A stretch of DNA of 64,000 bases from Heterobilharzia americana (GCA_944470555.2 OX104127.1:138588786-138652785); one strand, 5' to 3'; counted from the stretch's first letter, positions 1 through 12,313 are shown. Numbers and translations: made by a program. Notes: a model not told the origin generated them from the sequence alone.

Positions 1-584
1 AGCCTTATTTTCGCGCCCTTTTAGTGCTGTATTACGTTTCATATTTTTTTTTACCTCAGTTTAGGATACTAAACACTGACTGGTCCATTTTACTCTTTGA
101 ATATGCCATTTTGTTTTCTTTGGCGAAGGCCATCTAAGAATATATAAAAGACTGAGTTTTCACTTATTATTATTATTATTCGGTTGGAGTAGATAAACTT
201 TCAATCCTATCGTCTTCTTCTTGTGTCAGCTGAATACCGAGTTGAGAAGTCATTGTTCTATCGTTAGTCGTATCGTCTTGGAGCGTTGTATCGTTATCTG
301 TAGCGTTGGATCGTAACAATAGTGGCGTTTACTGATCTGATTAAAATAACCACTAAGTATTGCGGTGATCAGTAGACCACAAACCCCATGCTTCTCTGAT
401 CAAGCTCTATCTTCTATCTCTCTTACCGGATGGGCGTAATGTATACCAGTGTGCATCAGTAAACTGCTTTGCATTGAGCCTTTCTAGAGGTCATATTTCC
501 TAGGCCTTTCATGATTTAGAAACCAAACTATGAGAGGACTTTGACAAGTGATTGAACGTTTGCAGTCCCAAGCATTTTAATTTG

Positions 585-1184
585 TCACCAGTGTATCAAC
601 TTCAAAGTGTAAATAAGTTTTTCACCTAAAATATCCCCCACATATTTGTAATTCATTGTGACGAAACGTGTCCTTATTTTCGGTTTCATAAGATTGATCT
701 CTGCATTATATAATTCCATTTTTATTTCATTATTTAAGAACTTAGTAAAAGTATCTAACCTTTGACTCAACATGTGGTCCGTTTCGCATACGCGGTTACC
801 GACTGCTATGTGGAGTGCCGCTAGACGAAGTTGGTGTTTTCGTGCTACGTATTTATTCTTGTAAACTAAAATCGCTCTCGTTTGGCTGTCGTAAAAGATT
901 GGCGGAAGCATGGAGGAAACTACTAATTTTAGAGCACAGCTGTCAGTAGATGTTGTAAAGTTTGCAAGAGTCACTACATTTCTGTTCTTCAACCGTCGTC
1001 CTATGCACCTCTCATATTCGTGAAATAAGAACATAAACTGCGTAAGTAGTGGATGACAAACCTTTCGAAAAGCAACTTGCGTTGAGTTTTCAATGTATAC
1101 CTTACCATGGTACTTTTGTTTGCCTGCATGAGGATGCAATAATTTCAATCTGCATGCGACTACTTCCTGTGGGTATTGCTGCAT
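585..1184 (-). CDS. Unidentified 199-aa ORF
   Basis: A 199-codon open frame runs from an ATG at the right end to a TGA at the left. An in-frame TAA lies immediately before the ATG, so this is the only possible methionine start unless a splice site (a CAG lies just upstream) feeds the frame. In AT-rich DNA this length is unlikely by chance, and codon choice looks protein-like. The product is basic, with a Lys/Arg-rich N-terminal third and no obvious signal peptide, membrane segment or zinc knuckle. I recognise no family. It could be a single-exon host gene, the last exon of a gene, or a fragment of an uncharacterised mobile element. Other minus-strand coding-like remnants lie about 0.9 kb upstream (2.09-2.40 kb) and may belong with it. 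Confidence 0.45.
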   Translation of the reverse strand: MQQYPQEVVACRLKLLHPHAGKQKYHGKVYIENSTQVAFRKVCHPLLTQFMFLFHEYERCIGRRLKNRNVVTLANFTTSTDSCALKLVVSSMLPPIFYDSQTRAILVYKNKYVARKHQLRLAALHIAVGNRVCETDHMLSQRLDTFTKFLNNEIKMELYNAEINLMKPKIRTRFVTMNYKYVGDILGEKLIYTLKLIHW

Positions 1185-2060
1185 TTACAACTGATGACGT
1201 AAGATGCGTTTGTTAGAACCGAGAAGAACAAACAAGAGATGCGAATAAATAAAAGTACTAAAAACAACTTGGTTCAAAATAATGCTCCATTTAACCTGAT
1301 TTCCATACAATCAGGGAGTACCTACAGGCTTTTCCTACAGAATAAATCACAATTATTTTAGATGGATCAAATAATGATGAGCATCCAAGCATCAAATTTC
1401 TGAAACTTGCATATCACGCAGATGTTTTGCAGTCCGAAATAGAACAACATACAAATCAATCATGTTTGCAGGGACCAGCCGTTTGCCACACCTTAATTTC
1501 TAAGTTTTCACTTTTATAGCACTGAATATACATGTGCATGCCATTTTAGAGTTCTGAAAAAAATTATTACTTAAATAACATGCTTCTTTAGAACAGGTAA
1601 TCTCAGTCCTCACCTACTCAGTCACCAGACGACAAAAGTGCTGCATGTTAATCTAATGGGCCATTCCAGCAGAATAGGTGTGTACAAATTGACAAGGTAG
1701 ACAAGTGAAGTATTGTCTTCACATAAGCAAAAAACCAGGGTTCCTACCTGAACACTACATGTACTACCTGGAGAAAAGTAAAACTTGAATCAAGTAATTT
1801 CACCGTCATATCTCGTATATTTTGCTTAAGGATAATGATCAAAAGTGCATGAATAATTATATGCAAGCGATTTGTTATTTCTTAATCTTTATGATTCCAG
1901 AACAGTGGATTTCATGTATTCTCGTAAAAGTCCACATCAAAGAAGTATGATTTTACTGAATATTATATCTGTGAGCCAAATAACTGCATTTTAAAAGTAT
2001 CCATTTTGCACCAGACAGTTATTTAGAATATTTAGAAACAACCCAGTGTTTAATGCGCGT
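1185..2060. other. No recognisable feature
   Basis: AT-rich sequence with stops in all frames. No repeat family or exon was recognised. Confidence 0.4.
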
Positions 2061-2400
2061 GAACAACTTGCAAAAGTTTTCTCGTGGCACCGATGTTCAC
2101 TAGGAATGCGAAACTTTCCCCACGTTCTATCGCCATCACGTCATTTTCCCCCACTAGTTTGTCAGACACTTTTAAAACGGAATCAGCCATTTTACCAACT
2201 TCTTAGACTTTCCATGTAGCGTATGAATGTTTTTCATTCCCACCAGGCGTTTTTGTGCTATTAAAGACTGTCTCCATTTCAGGTGCAACTAGTTGAGAGA
2301 AAGTTGAAGTACCACAGGGATCATGACCGACTTACCATTCACTATGTTGTTTTGTTCTTTCCAATGACACCCTACAATAGGTTCAAACAACGACTCCTCT
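2060..2400 (-). pseudogene. Coding-like remnant, unidentified
   Basis: On the minus strand, short open stretches read like protein. One frame includes MADSVLKVSDKLVGENDVMA and continues for about 25 further residues before a stop near 2.06 kb. A second frame just upstream contains EPIVGCHWKEQNN. They are separated by stops and a frame change, so if this was a gene it is broken or spliced. The family is unknown. The same strand carries the 199-aa ORF further down. Confidence 0.3.
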
Positions 2401-2534
2401 CACAAAGCTCACCAGGAAATTTTCATTTGTGATGAAACCACTAGGTTTTTACTTCCACCTATTATCGTCCGTGGGTCCCCACGAACCCTCTGGGGTGGGA
2501 TTGGGCTAGAGCAGCAAACAACTGCCTAGAATCA

Positions 2535-2843
2535 GTGACCCACGTTTCAACGGAATTCAACTTTGACCATCATAGTTTTAACGAGCTTGCCAAGCTGAAG
2601 ACACGTGGCCGAGTAACCAGGCTATCTGGCATGTTGTTGTGTTACGATGTGTTTTTTGTGCACGACCTTCTACCCAATTGGTCAGAACACATTGGTATTT
2701 CGGTACGGCCCATCAAGTACACTATTCCACATGACTACAGTGTTGTGTTCTTTTCCAGTCGCTCAATCGTGTGTGTGTCACAAGTGAGAATGATTGATAA
2801 CCGGCCTCCACACCTGTCAAGTTTGCGCAAGATCAGTTCCTAA
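2535..2843 (+). CDS. Unidentified 102-aa ORF, doubtful
   Basis: An open frame of 102 codons (ATG to TAA) has ordinary amino-acid composition and no recognised motif. The opposite strand is also partly open here, so the sense of translation is uncertain. It lies within a GC-richer patch (2.3-3.3 kb) that probably derives from an old repeat rather than a working gene. Confidence 0.2.
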   Translation: MTHVSTEFNFDHHSFNELAKLKTRGRVTRLSGMLLCYDVFFVHDLLPNWSEHIGISVRPIKYTIPHDYSVVFFSSRSIVCVSQVRMIDNRPPHLSSLRKISS

Positions 2844-3339
2844 AGAGGAATGAGGCACAAGAGACCGAGATCTGAGCCAAAACTATCTTGAAAGAAACAC
2901 AGGACAGGGCGTCAATTTTCTCTGGACAGCATCTGTGAACTCGATCTGTTGGTTCAGCAATTCCGTGTCTGTTTGAGTTACTGAGAATGCATGTGCGGAA
3001 TTGCTTCCTCATCTGATTTCGTACTCATCTGGATTTCCCCACCAATGATTTCCCTAATATATGGCTGAATTGCTTGGATCAGTGAGAAGGTAAGTGTCTC
3101 ATTATTCTACTTCCGATATATTTTAGTTCATTGATGACAGTTATGATGGTTATTTGTTCGGCCGTCATGCTTCCACTGAATGTTACCTCAATATTCACTG
3201 ATGTCCCAGTCACCGAAAATCAATGGTACTCATGCGAATTCATTGACATTATCAACATAGAAGTGGATATTGCGGCAGAGGCCCCAAATACAACTGTTAA
3301 TGTGATGTACTTGCAGAGCGCAGTTTTGTTTCCGTGATG

Positions 3340-5660
3340 TGATATGCTGACAAAATGAAAGTATTACTATTGGACTTCTAAATAGGGACAACTGACAACT
3401 GATTGTTTCATGCCAAAATTGGGAAATTCTGAGTCTAGCCTAACTATCGACCGCGATGCTTACTACTGTGTAGCTGTAGTAATTCTAGGGTTATTCGTGC
3501 AGCCCACCCACATTTTTCACTTTCCCTTCGTTTTCGACTTCTGCAAACGGCGGAATACCTGGATATCCACAAACGTATGCCTTGACTTCATGTTCAAAGG
3601 AAATGCGTGCATTCTGTCATAACCCTGTCCTCGGCTTTATTTTGTCTTGACTCCTTTCAGTCTTTCACTTTCTCCCTTTGCTGCAAAATAATCCTATCAC
3701 TCTTCAGTGATTGGTATCGGCAGTTTTTTTACAATTCATACGTTACGGTATTGCTTCATCTGATCTTCCATTGAATTGCAACAGAAGACAGAAACATCTC
3801 CATTGCACCTCAAATTTACTTGTCTCGTTCATAACGTCTGTTCCTCTGTCTGTTCATTACCTGCTCTATATTTCACCGTACTGTCAGCTAACGCACCCTA
3901 TGAAGGATCTAAAATACCACATAATCTCCTTCTTCGTGTGTGACCCTAGGCCTTAACTGGCAGCATTTTCATAAGTACAGCTATCAATACTGCCCGTTCT
4001 TTAGATTTATGGTTGCTCACAGACTGGAGCATTTTAATGAAGTCTGCGTACCAGTGGATGACTGAGGGTGGGTTTCCGAAAACGTTTCCCCTCACCTAAC
4101 CTCCTTTACGACATAGTAGGGCTAGGTGTCCATATTTATCATCTTGGGCTTTCAGACAACGTGAAGATACATGTGCGAGAGCATACTGCATGTTGTACAA
4201 CATTTTTTTCCCAACCAGTGAGCTTAACTGTTTTGTTAGACGGCTTTTGGTAGGATTTCGACGTCTAGATTGTTTAAACTAATTGGTAGCGATCCGGCCT
4301 TTCAGTAGGAGAATCAAGAAGACTAAGTGGGTGGCCTTGCAGATGGCTAATCTGGTGCTATCGATTTTCCCACTTGTAATAATCTTGCATGCGTTCACAC
4401 TTCTTCCTCTTTCAAGTCTGCGGGCGCTGTAGTGCGTTACCAGCAGAGGAAGTTTCAACCCTAACTGTCGATAGTTTCAAGGAGAGACCAGGTGGTTACC
4501 CGTTGACCAACGGTGTACGCTCGTTTAGTTGAGATGCGAACTGGACCGGAGAGATCAGCTGCCGTCACACCCTTCCAACACCGTCACCTCTAAACCCATC
4601 CTCTTCCTACTCCAACCACTAAGGTTCTTTCCATCCACTCACTGAAAATGCCGAAGACCTGGAACCGTTCTGCAAAATCTAGAAGCGAGCATGAAGAAAT
4701 CGAGTGGTGTACACAAGCTCTTTAAACCCAAATATGAAACCAGACATGTACTCGCATTCATTATTATGTCAACGAATTAGGATCGATAGAGCTTACTTTT
4801 ATTAGAACGGATCAAGAACCCATTGAGCCTCAAGTCTTATAATCCCGCAGAGAATACTTTAAAAATATTGGAATATTGGTACTTTCCATGGTTGTTTACT
4901 AGAATTGTGTATTTTTGGGTATTTCCATTAGGTAGAGATGAAGGAATCATTCTGGATGATCATGTAAATAAACAGCATATTGTTTAGTAACTTGATAAAA
5001 ATAAAATGAACAAAAGGGATTAAACGAATTGTACTTAGGTATCAGATTCAGAAGTATGTGTAAGACTGCAGTTTTTTCGCTGCTGTTTCTCCACAATTTT
5101 CTGAGTTGTCTTTCGACCTCGTCCTCTTCTGATCTTTGGAAGTTTGTTTTTCAGGTAACCAAGCGTTGAGGGTCAAAATTCTTGCTGGTACATTGCTTAA
5201 TATAAGAGTAAAACGTGGGCACTGTGGTCAATTATAATTCCATTTTAGTCTGTTTATTAGAAATATCACACAGTGAAACAGTAGCATTTACTGGATAACG
5301 TTTCAGACACAATTTATTGTCTATATTCATTCATTGCATGACGTTTCAGGAAATCCTGAGGAATCGCGATTTCCCCTTGATAGTTTTGAAATTGTCATCG
5401 TGAGCTTAATAGTGAATTTTACCGTACAACTCATATCAAAGGTGTCTGCCATCTCTTTAGTGGAGTCATCCTGAAAAGAATTGAGTACGTGCAATTAACT
5501 TTGCCATTTGAACATTCATTACTAAATTGACTCTGACTATAACTCATGGATGCAGACGAGAATGGATAAACACTAAATTGCGAGGAAAATGTTCACTTTT
5601 TACCCTTACGCAATACTCATCATTCCATTAATGGCTGACAAATGACTGGCAATTTTTTAC
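3340..5660. other. No gene recognised
   Basis: Only short ORFs (80 codons or fewer) without recognisable motifs. A GC-richer patch at about 4.33-4.65 kb looks like part of a dispersed repeat but could not be assigned. Confidence 0.35.
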
Positions 5661-5734
5661 TTGCATGAGTCATATTTTTACCCCCTACAGGTTCTGGTAC
5701 ATAGGCCTACCTATTGGCCAATGGTTGACACTTG

Positions 5735-6745
5735 GTATGTTTCTTGACCTGAAGGTGGTGTTTGCCCCTGTCAACTGTGACGTTTGGTGGCGGCGTCTGA
5801 CTGTAAAGGGGGTAGGGAGCAAGTATGTAACACTAAAGAAAACTGTCTACCTGAACTCAATCGTGTGAAGGCTTATGGATAGCTATCATCAGAATTGACA
5901 ACAACTGGTTGTGTCCACCAGGGATGTCCACTGTTCTCGTTCCTATTTAACTTCTTCATAGACGTACTGATCGACATAATCTTAGGTACGTCTGACTTCA
6001 CAAGGATTGACGGCATGCGTTTCACACCTGTCAAATGTAAGATGATGCTCAGGGACTGGTCTGCTGTAAGTACTGCTAGTTTAATGATGGAAAGTGGTGG
6101 TGAAATGTGTCGACCACCCCACTTACTTGGGGAGTCTCACCAGCCCGAACGGCTTGGTTGCCGACGCAATCCCCGCTGGGATACAGAAGACCCGTTTGGT
6201 ATTTGCCAACTTGCGTGATCTGTGGCGCCGACCGGCGAGATATCTGACTATATGTCGAAGAACGAGTTAACTGCGCTGTGGTCTTCTCTGTCCTATTGTA
6301 CAGTGGTGAGTTATGGCCGTTAAAAGTAGAAAACTTGAAGCAACTACAGAGTTTTGATCACAGATGTCTTCGTGGCATTACTCGCGTTTGGTGGAATTGC
6401 CGTGTGAGCAATGTTAAAGTCAGGCGAAGAGTACTAGAAAAGTCGATTGATAAGGTTGTGAACCTTAGTCAACTGAGATGGCTTGGGCATATACTGCGCA
6501 TGCCCAGTCACAATTTACCCCGACGCGCCATGCTATGGGAAGCTGAGTTAAGTTGAAAGAGGGTTGATGGTGGCCTGGTGAAGATGTGGCATCAGTTGAA
6601 GTCTTTGACTGTTGGTCTGAATTGTGTTTAGAGATGCAGACTGCCTAGTTGGGGTCCCCGAGACGAAAGGAATTGGTGGTTGAGGACTGATTGTTAGTGG
6701 CGTAACTAAAAATCGGTCACTGGCGCAGATCTATCGTTGACATCT
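5735..6745 (+). mobile_element. LINE family A fragment, RT to 3' end, catalytic core deleted
   Basis: This is a decayed 3' part of a non-LTR retrotransposon. Pieces in order: a palm-like segment reading FLDLKVVFAPVN; an RT block with VHQGCPLFSFLFNFF near 5.91 kb; then MRFTPVKCKMMLRDWSA at about 6.015 kb; then the C-terminal part, with LLYSGELWPLKVE, FDHRCLRGITRVWW and LRWLGHILRMPSHNLPRRAM (6.28-6.55 kb); and finally a WGPRDE box near 6.66 kb. The segment that should carry the YADD catalytic motif is missing, because IDG is joined directly to MRF. Frame changes and stops separate the pieces. The same C-terminal signature recurs in the copy at 17.3-20.3 kb. It cannot encode a working polymerase. 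Confidence 0.85.
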
Positions 6746-7620
6746 TAAGCTTGAACATTCTCACTAACTTTTATCTTCAAACTGTTTATTTTCTAACCCA
6801 ACCTTATTCACTTTAATATCACTGTGAAGTGTGGTAACTTGAGCCGATGTACCTGTGTGCGAAGCTCTGCGTTGATTTTATCAGTCAGTCACTTGTTAAG
6901 TGCAGAAGTGACATAGCTGTTGCTGCTTCTGAATGATTACTATGACAGCGCAACTTTTTGACTCCACCAATGTACTTATTCCCTATGTCTTTGTTGTTTG
7001 CTCTCTTTTCCTTTCGTATGACCATTGTATTCTCTTATATTTTTCTCTTGTAATATTGTCGAGGTAATTAATTCTGGATTTCCTTGTCGAGTCACTGGAC
7101 AGACTGGAGAAAGACGATTGGATTCTTTTCAAAAGTTACTAAGCTACCGCATTTCATAAGAAATACGCCCAAGCATTCGCTTCTCTCAGAGTTAGACCTG
7201 AAACGAAGGTCTACTACAATGTGGACAGCTGGGTAGTATCAGGAGACCCCATAACCAGTACCGGGTTTTCCTGCATTATAACGTTACTAGACAAAGGACT
7301 TTGTGTTCACTGAAGTGGGGATATGCAGTATTAAGAGTTGTGCATTGGTAGTACGATGGAAGCTTTGAAAGCCAAGTTTTTCCCACATAGGTAAAAGAAT
7401 GACAACATAAATCTGCATTCTTGTTCAACAGGCCCTCCACAATTGGAGACTTTCACGACACCTATCAGTCGACTGAATTGAATACCGCTTTCAGGTGAAG
7501 AAATTTTTCAAGTATCGACCACTGACCGGTAGGTATGGTGTGTCCCAGGACCTGACGGGTGAAAATCTGATCGATGCACCCTCTTCCATATCTGAAAACT
7601 GCCTGATTTCCTCGAGTTTC

Positions 7621-7679
7621 TCTATTAATAATAGTAACAATAACAATAATAATAATAATAATTATAATAATTTGTCTTA
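7621..7679. repeat. AAT/AAC-type microsatellite
   Basis: A run of about 50 bases built of aat, aac and tat triplets, directly abutting the G/T-rich block to its right. Confidence 0.85.
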
Positions 7680-7680
7680 A

Positions 7681-8950
7681 CGTGGACCGATTGTGTGAGG
7701 TTGTATTCGCTTGTGGTTGTGATATTGACGGAGATGGGATTGTGGTTGTGCACCTACGTGTATTGCAGTCATTGTGGTGTGGACGTTGGATAGTGATAGT
7801 GATATTGGTGGTGGTAGTGATGGTGATGTTGTTATTGATGATTGTGATCTGATCAGTGATGTTTTGTAGTTAGTGATGGGAGGTGGTGATGAAGTGATTT
7901 TTCTGTTGAGTGTTTGTGAGTTGATTTGGTGAGGAGTTGAGTATTAATGGTTGTGGTGTATTGACGATGGTGGGGCATGAGTGTGATGTGGTTTTGTGTG
8001 TGTTATTGTTTGTTGGGTTGTTTATGGAGATGTGATGAGTGTTTTGTAGGTTGTGTGAACTATGATTTTGTTAGTTTTGAGGTGGGTGCGTGAAGGCATA
8101 GGTGTGGTGTGCTTGTTAACTGTTGTCCACTAGGGAGTTGATTGAGTGAGTTCATTGGATGTTAGTGTGAGTTTTCATGTTGACTGTAGGTTGATGATTG
8201 ATTCTGGTGATGGAGATGTTTGTGTATTTAGGATAATTGGTTGGTTGTTACAGTGTTGCGTCTGTATTGTTTGGACTGCATGTGGTGGAATGTCGCGTGT
8301 ATGAGGTTTCAGTAAGGACTTTGGTGAGTGTGTTGTTTTGAAGGTTATTTTGTTGTGTGTTGTGTGTCGTGTGTTGTTGTTGTTGTTGTTGGTGGTGGTG
8401 CTTATACTGCTGATGACTGATTGTTGATTTGACAGGCGGGATGTGTTTTTTCAGGCGTAGGGATCACATGGTGTGTGATTAGGTAAGCGTGCTGTGGATG
8501 AGACTGTAGAGACAGTGTGTAACGTTAACCGATTGGTTTGGTTATGTTATGGTAGTTGTGAATTCAGGAGATGAGGGAGTTGGACCGTCCTCACCGGTCG
8601 GTGACTGGACTGGATTTAGATGTGGTTGATGGATTTTGCCTCGATTGAGTGAGTGAATGGCATAGGTGAGAGGATGACTGTGTTTGTTGTTGATGTAGAC
8701 AGTCATGAGGGACACGAGGAGATAGATGAGATGTGTTTAACTAGTTGAGTTGTAGATTGGTGTTGTGGTGGAGACTAGAGATGGTTGTGTTGATTGTGAT
8801 TGTGATTGTGATTGTGATTGTGGTTTGGGGTTGTTTGGGGGTGGGGGCGTTGTTGTGTGTAGCGGAGTGTTTGTGTACGAATCGGTGAGCAGCTGGTCAG
8901 CGATGTTGCTATCGATTCCTTGTTGTTCATTCGGTACTGATTGAAGTTTA
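7681..8950. repeat. G/T-rich strand-asymmetric block
   Basis: About 1.27 kb in which the plus strand is made mainly of G and T with few C, for example long strings of gtg, ttg and gat words. A short tandem run of TGATTG lies at 8790-8822, and G-runs (ggtttggggttgtttggggg style) follow at about 8823-8850. No ORF of note. It looks like degenerate low-complexity expansion rather than a gene. Confidence 0.7.
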
Positions 8951-9039
8951 CCGATGAAGTTTTCAGTGTGTGTTTATTTGGCTGAGCTGATTGTCTTGAG
9001 TGTTTTGAGTAGTTGTTGGTTGTGGGAGATGAGTGTTGT

Positions 9040-9180
9040 TTGTTTTCAACCCGTTCGGTCTCGTCAGCCTGATGCTCCTACTGACATTCGAACCCTGCAC
9101 CATCGAAATTGTATCGCGATCTATGTTTCGATGGTACTAAGGCATTTACTTGGGAGCCGATTGGCCTCGAATGATTGATC
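9040..9180 (-). repeat. Possible tRNA-related repeat fragment
   Basis: On the minus strand the block contains GGGTTCGAATGT, close to an RNA polymerase III B box (GGTTCGANNCC), followed by GC-richer sequence. It resembles the head of a tRNA-derived SINE. No convincing A box was found. Confidence 0.3.
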
Positions 9181-9529
9181 ACTTCGGTTCAATCTAACCG
9201 TCAATCTGGAAATACTATGTTGATTAAAAAGTGCTGCTTCACCATATTTTCAAAGCGATAATGTTTTGTCTGTTTAATTGTGTAAATAATATGAATAATC
9301 AAGAATATAGTACGTATATGACTAAAAGATTTAAATGACTGTTTATTTAAAGCTAAAATGTCGTTGAGTAAGTTGTGATGTGTAGAATTATTTTCCATCT
9401 ACACAAGATGCGTGGTAGATATGGTACAGTTTAATTTGTTTGTTATCCGTAGGAGTATAAAATCATTGTTTGTAGTCTTTCCCCCGGGGTTTAGAAAAAA
9501 TATATGAACATATGACATTGTAATGATGA

Positions 9530-9680
9530 GTAGTGGTGTTTGAAGAGATCGCTTCCCAGTCCGAGTCCCGGTGGTAACAACCTCACTCACTGGGAGCTAA
9601 GTACATCTAGCTGACGAGTCCCAAATAGGACGAAATACGCATCCCGGATTCCACTGCTAGCCACTACCCACCATTACTAT
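9530..9680 (+). ncRNA. Hammerhead-bearing repeat, copy H1, core intact
   Basis: This matches the schistosome SINE-like repeat that carries a hammerhead ribozyme. The core reads CTGACGA (9611-9617), stem II GTCC/GGAC (9618-9621 with 9628-9631) and GAAA (9632-9635). It is followed by a very short stem III and an ATC cleavage triplet just before CCGGATTCCACTGC. Stem I pairs ATCTAG with CCGGAT imperfectly. All invariant core bases (CUGANGA, GAAA, NUH) are present, so self-cleavage is possible, although the minimal stem III usually makes such ribozymes weak as monomers. Confidence 0.8.
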
Positions 9681-10635
9681 ATGTAATTAAAAACATAGGC
9701 AATATCAAGTCATCTGCACAGGAGCCCATATGCCAACAGAGGACTATCGATTCGGTCCAATCAACGACGGTATGATACAAGCAATTATGCTAATATATGA
9801 CACTGTCACATGAATAGTGATTTAGCAGCTTTATTTGGCTTGCATATGTTAGAATTGCTGACTTCAATTATAGTTATTAGTCTCTAAACGTGAATGACTG
9901 AATATCTGCTAACTGAAGGCTGTTTTAATATGCTTTTATTAATTTGTTCTGTTAAGTTTTTTTAGACCTAATGAAATGACTACGGCTCGATTGGAAGTTC
10001 ATTTCTGAAGGGAATGTAGCTTAAATTCCAACTCCCTATCCATCAAATTAATATTCTGCAGTTTCCCTGTGAAAATTTGTTATCAAAGGCAACTAATTTC
10101 TGACACCATTATGTTCATAATTTGATCGGTAGTACACGATAAATGATGGAGGCTTTGCAGTTAAAGGTTTAGTCTCCCACTTTGATCTCTCTGGATAGAT
10201 ATTCTCTCGTTTCTACATGAATGTTTATGTTGCTAGAGTGGAAGGAGATGTTTTTCAGAAGGAAGAAATCCACTAGCGTGTTTTGTATAAGAATCGTTAA
10301 CTTAACAGGTAGAAAATGGGTATTTAGATTAGCTATCTGGTCGGTTATATTACAAACTTCTTTCTGATAGACTTCTATCAGAATGTTGAGGGTTTAGCAC
10401 TTTGAAGTTATGTCACTCACCATCTGGTGAACAGTTTTAGGTAAAGTTCATGAATTTAGTCGGAAACCTGTGTTATGAATCCGAATCTCCGAGGAAACAT
10501 GATTCGTGCTAGATTGCTATATGACAGCACCTCAGGTGTGTGACCGCAATTGTATTCGTAGGATTGATCGTATCATGAAACATCATATCACGTAAGTAAC
10601 ATAGAAGTCAGGTGTAGAGTTTTAGGTAAAAGAAG
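9681..10635. other. No recognisable feature
   Basis: AT-rich intergenic or intronic DNA. No convincing exon or repeat was found on either strand. Confidence 0.4.
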
Positions 10636-10639
10636 GGGA

Positions 10640-10760
10640 TCGTTTGTCTAGGTTGTGAACCCTCACTGACACTAAGGTGCCTGGGACACGTGTTGTATGG
10701 TTAGTCACCGTGTTCCCTGTCGCCTAATGTTAACTGAAGTACGTTTACTTCTGATGGTGT
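10640..10760 (+). mobile_element. LINE family A C-terminal scrap
   Basis: About 110 bases resemble the conserved tail of LINE-A (the stretch that in better copies reads VVNLHRLRWLGHVLRMP). The DNA keeps the order ggttgtgaac, gggacacgtgtt, ccgtgttccctgtcg, gttaactgaagt, but with frameshifts. A molecular fossil. Confidence 0.6.
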
Positions 10761-10797
10761 TGTGTGCCCTCTAATCTGGATGATTTATTCGTGGAGC

Positions 10798-10830
10798 TTT
10801 CATTGTAATTCTAGATAACGTCATCAGCAC
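10798..10830 (-). ncRNA. Decayed hammerhead-like core
   Basis: On the minus strand CTGATGA (10821-10827) is followed by a decayed stem II arm and GAAA (10798-10801). It shares flanking words (agtcagtg before, gctccacg after) with the better-preserved copy at 62.14-62.17 kb beside a Penelope-like element. Stem II here pairs poorly, so it is probably dead. Confidence 0.45.
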
Positions 10831-12193
10831 TGACTTCAAAAGTTGGTGCTGACGTACGTTTACGCTAGGTGTTACAGTTTAGAATCGATCTAAGCGGTGC
10901 ATGTACATCAACACATTATCTTCACCCTTATCATCATATTGCATTTCATCATTACTATGCTGTACTTCTACTCTTGTTTTTAGTGTCCACTATTTTTGAC
11001 TAATCCTTTCCGTATTCGTATGTCTTCAATTTCTGTGCCTCCTACCTTGATGTTGTGATGTGAAGTGTGGCAAGTGTGAACCGTCATGCAGTAGTAGTAG
11101 TATGGGGTTCCACATTGATATTGACTGAATTATTTCAAATGTGCTTGTCAAGTGAAGCAGGTATATTGAAACAACAGAAAGATGGGCTTTTATCTGTTTT
11201 TTTGAAGACATTCGGGAGACATTTCGATTGAGAGAATCTTCATCATTTACTCTTCAGTTTCTCCACCTGTAATAGATTCAGTGTATGGGATGAATACACA
11301 AACTGCGGAGAGGTTCAGTCTTACTTCACCTTGCTAAGGCGATGAGTACCAGATGGTTTTAAGTTGATACCTATGGTAAGATAGAGAGTTTGTTATTTGT
11401 GTGACTGTCGTTGGTCTGGTGACACTAGTTTGACCGATAAGGTGAAACATTGTTCTACATATAAAATCAATAATCTTCGCTCAGTCTTTTGTTTTTACTA
11501 ATCTTCCTAAGTAGCATAGTAGTCATCAGTGGTTATTCTGCATGCTTGAGTCTTAACTATGTATAAATTGATGGTTTGTTCTTGTTATTTGGATTTGTAC
11601 TATCATTATTTACCTTTTTCCTGTTTCGACAAATCCTCCTGTTGAATGGAAATATATTTTCTGGTTTCATCAATTCGGTGTAAATTTTGTGTTGTCAGTT
11701 GCTGCTGAAGAGACTCCTCAAAATAGTTTCCGCTGATTTTATTCTACACGTCTTGTCATTTTTGTTTTGATTCAAAACAAACATGTTGCATGAAATGCCA
11801 AATAAGTGTAATAGGAGTGTCTTAAAGCAGCTAATAATACTAATGATGAGGATGATGATAATAATAATGGTAATCTTGTATGTTTGGCTAGTAGCAGTCT
11901 TTGCTTATCAATGAATCTTTTAGTTGCTTATCTGGTTTCCGTCGAAACTTGTGGCCATCATCTAGGAGTGAAGAATTTTGATAACATACTGTTTTCTTTA
12001 TCTTCTGTATAGCTGTACGATTTTTAATACTGCACTCAGAGTTCTACCATTTCTTACTGCGACATGTTTACCTGTGTTTGTGAACCTTTGCGTTCCTGTT
12101 GTTAGTAATGTTGATGCGTATACATTTTCGATTGAAAGAAGTCGAACCATATTTAAGCTTAAATTTTTATTGCTATTGTATTTTGATTTAAAG
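10831..12193. other. Probable intron, nothing else seen
   Basis: AT-rich sequence leading to the splice acceptor at 12192-12193. It contains short simple repeats (aat/gat words at 11.83-11.87 kb). Upstream exons of the 12.2-kb gene were not located. Confidence 0.35.
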
Positions 12194-12313
12194 GTTCGGC
12201 GAAGGTGGAATCAGATGGATGTGTTGAAATTCAACTTGATCCGGATGTTGAATGGATGCCATCTACCGAAACGCATTTATCTCTTATTCGTAATGGTATA
12301 TCTTCATCTCAAC
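12194..12313 (+). CDS. Internal host exon (gene unidentified)
   Basis: A 120-base exon sits between an acceptor (tgatttaaag) and a textbook donor (gtaagt, 12314-12319). It enters with two bases of a split codon and leaves with one, so it is phase-symmetric. The translation begins SAKVESDGCVEIQLDPDVEW and continues as MPSTETHLSLIRNGISSSQ, with no stop. The other frames do not match both splice phases. The leaving phase fits the entering phase of the next exon at 12470. No methionine is needed, so a start-to-stop ORF scan would miss it. I do not recognise the protein; it looks soluble and acidic. Confidence 0.7.

Noticed and set aside
3070..3100. Exon ending at the gtaagt near 3091
   Set aside because: Stops occur close upstream in all three frames and there is no suitable acceptor.
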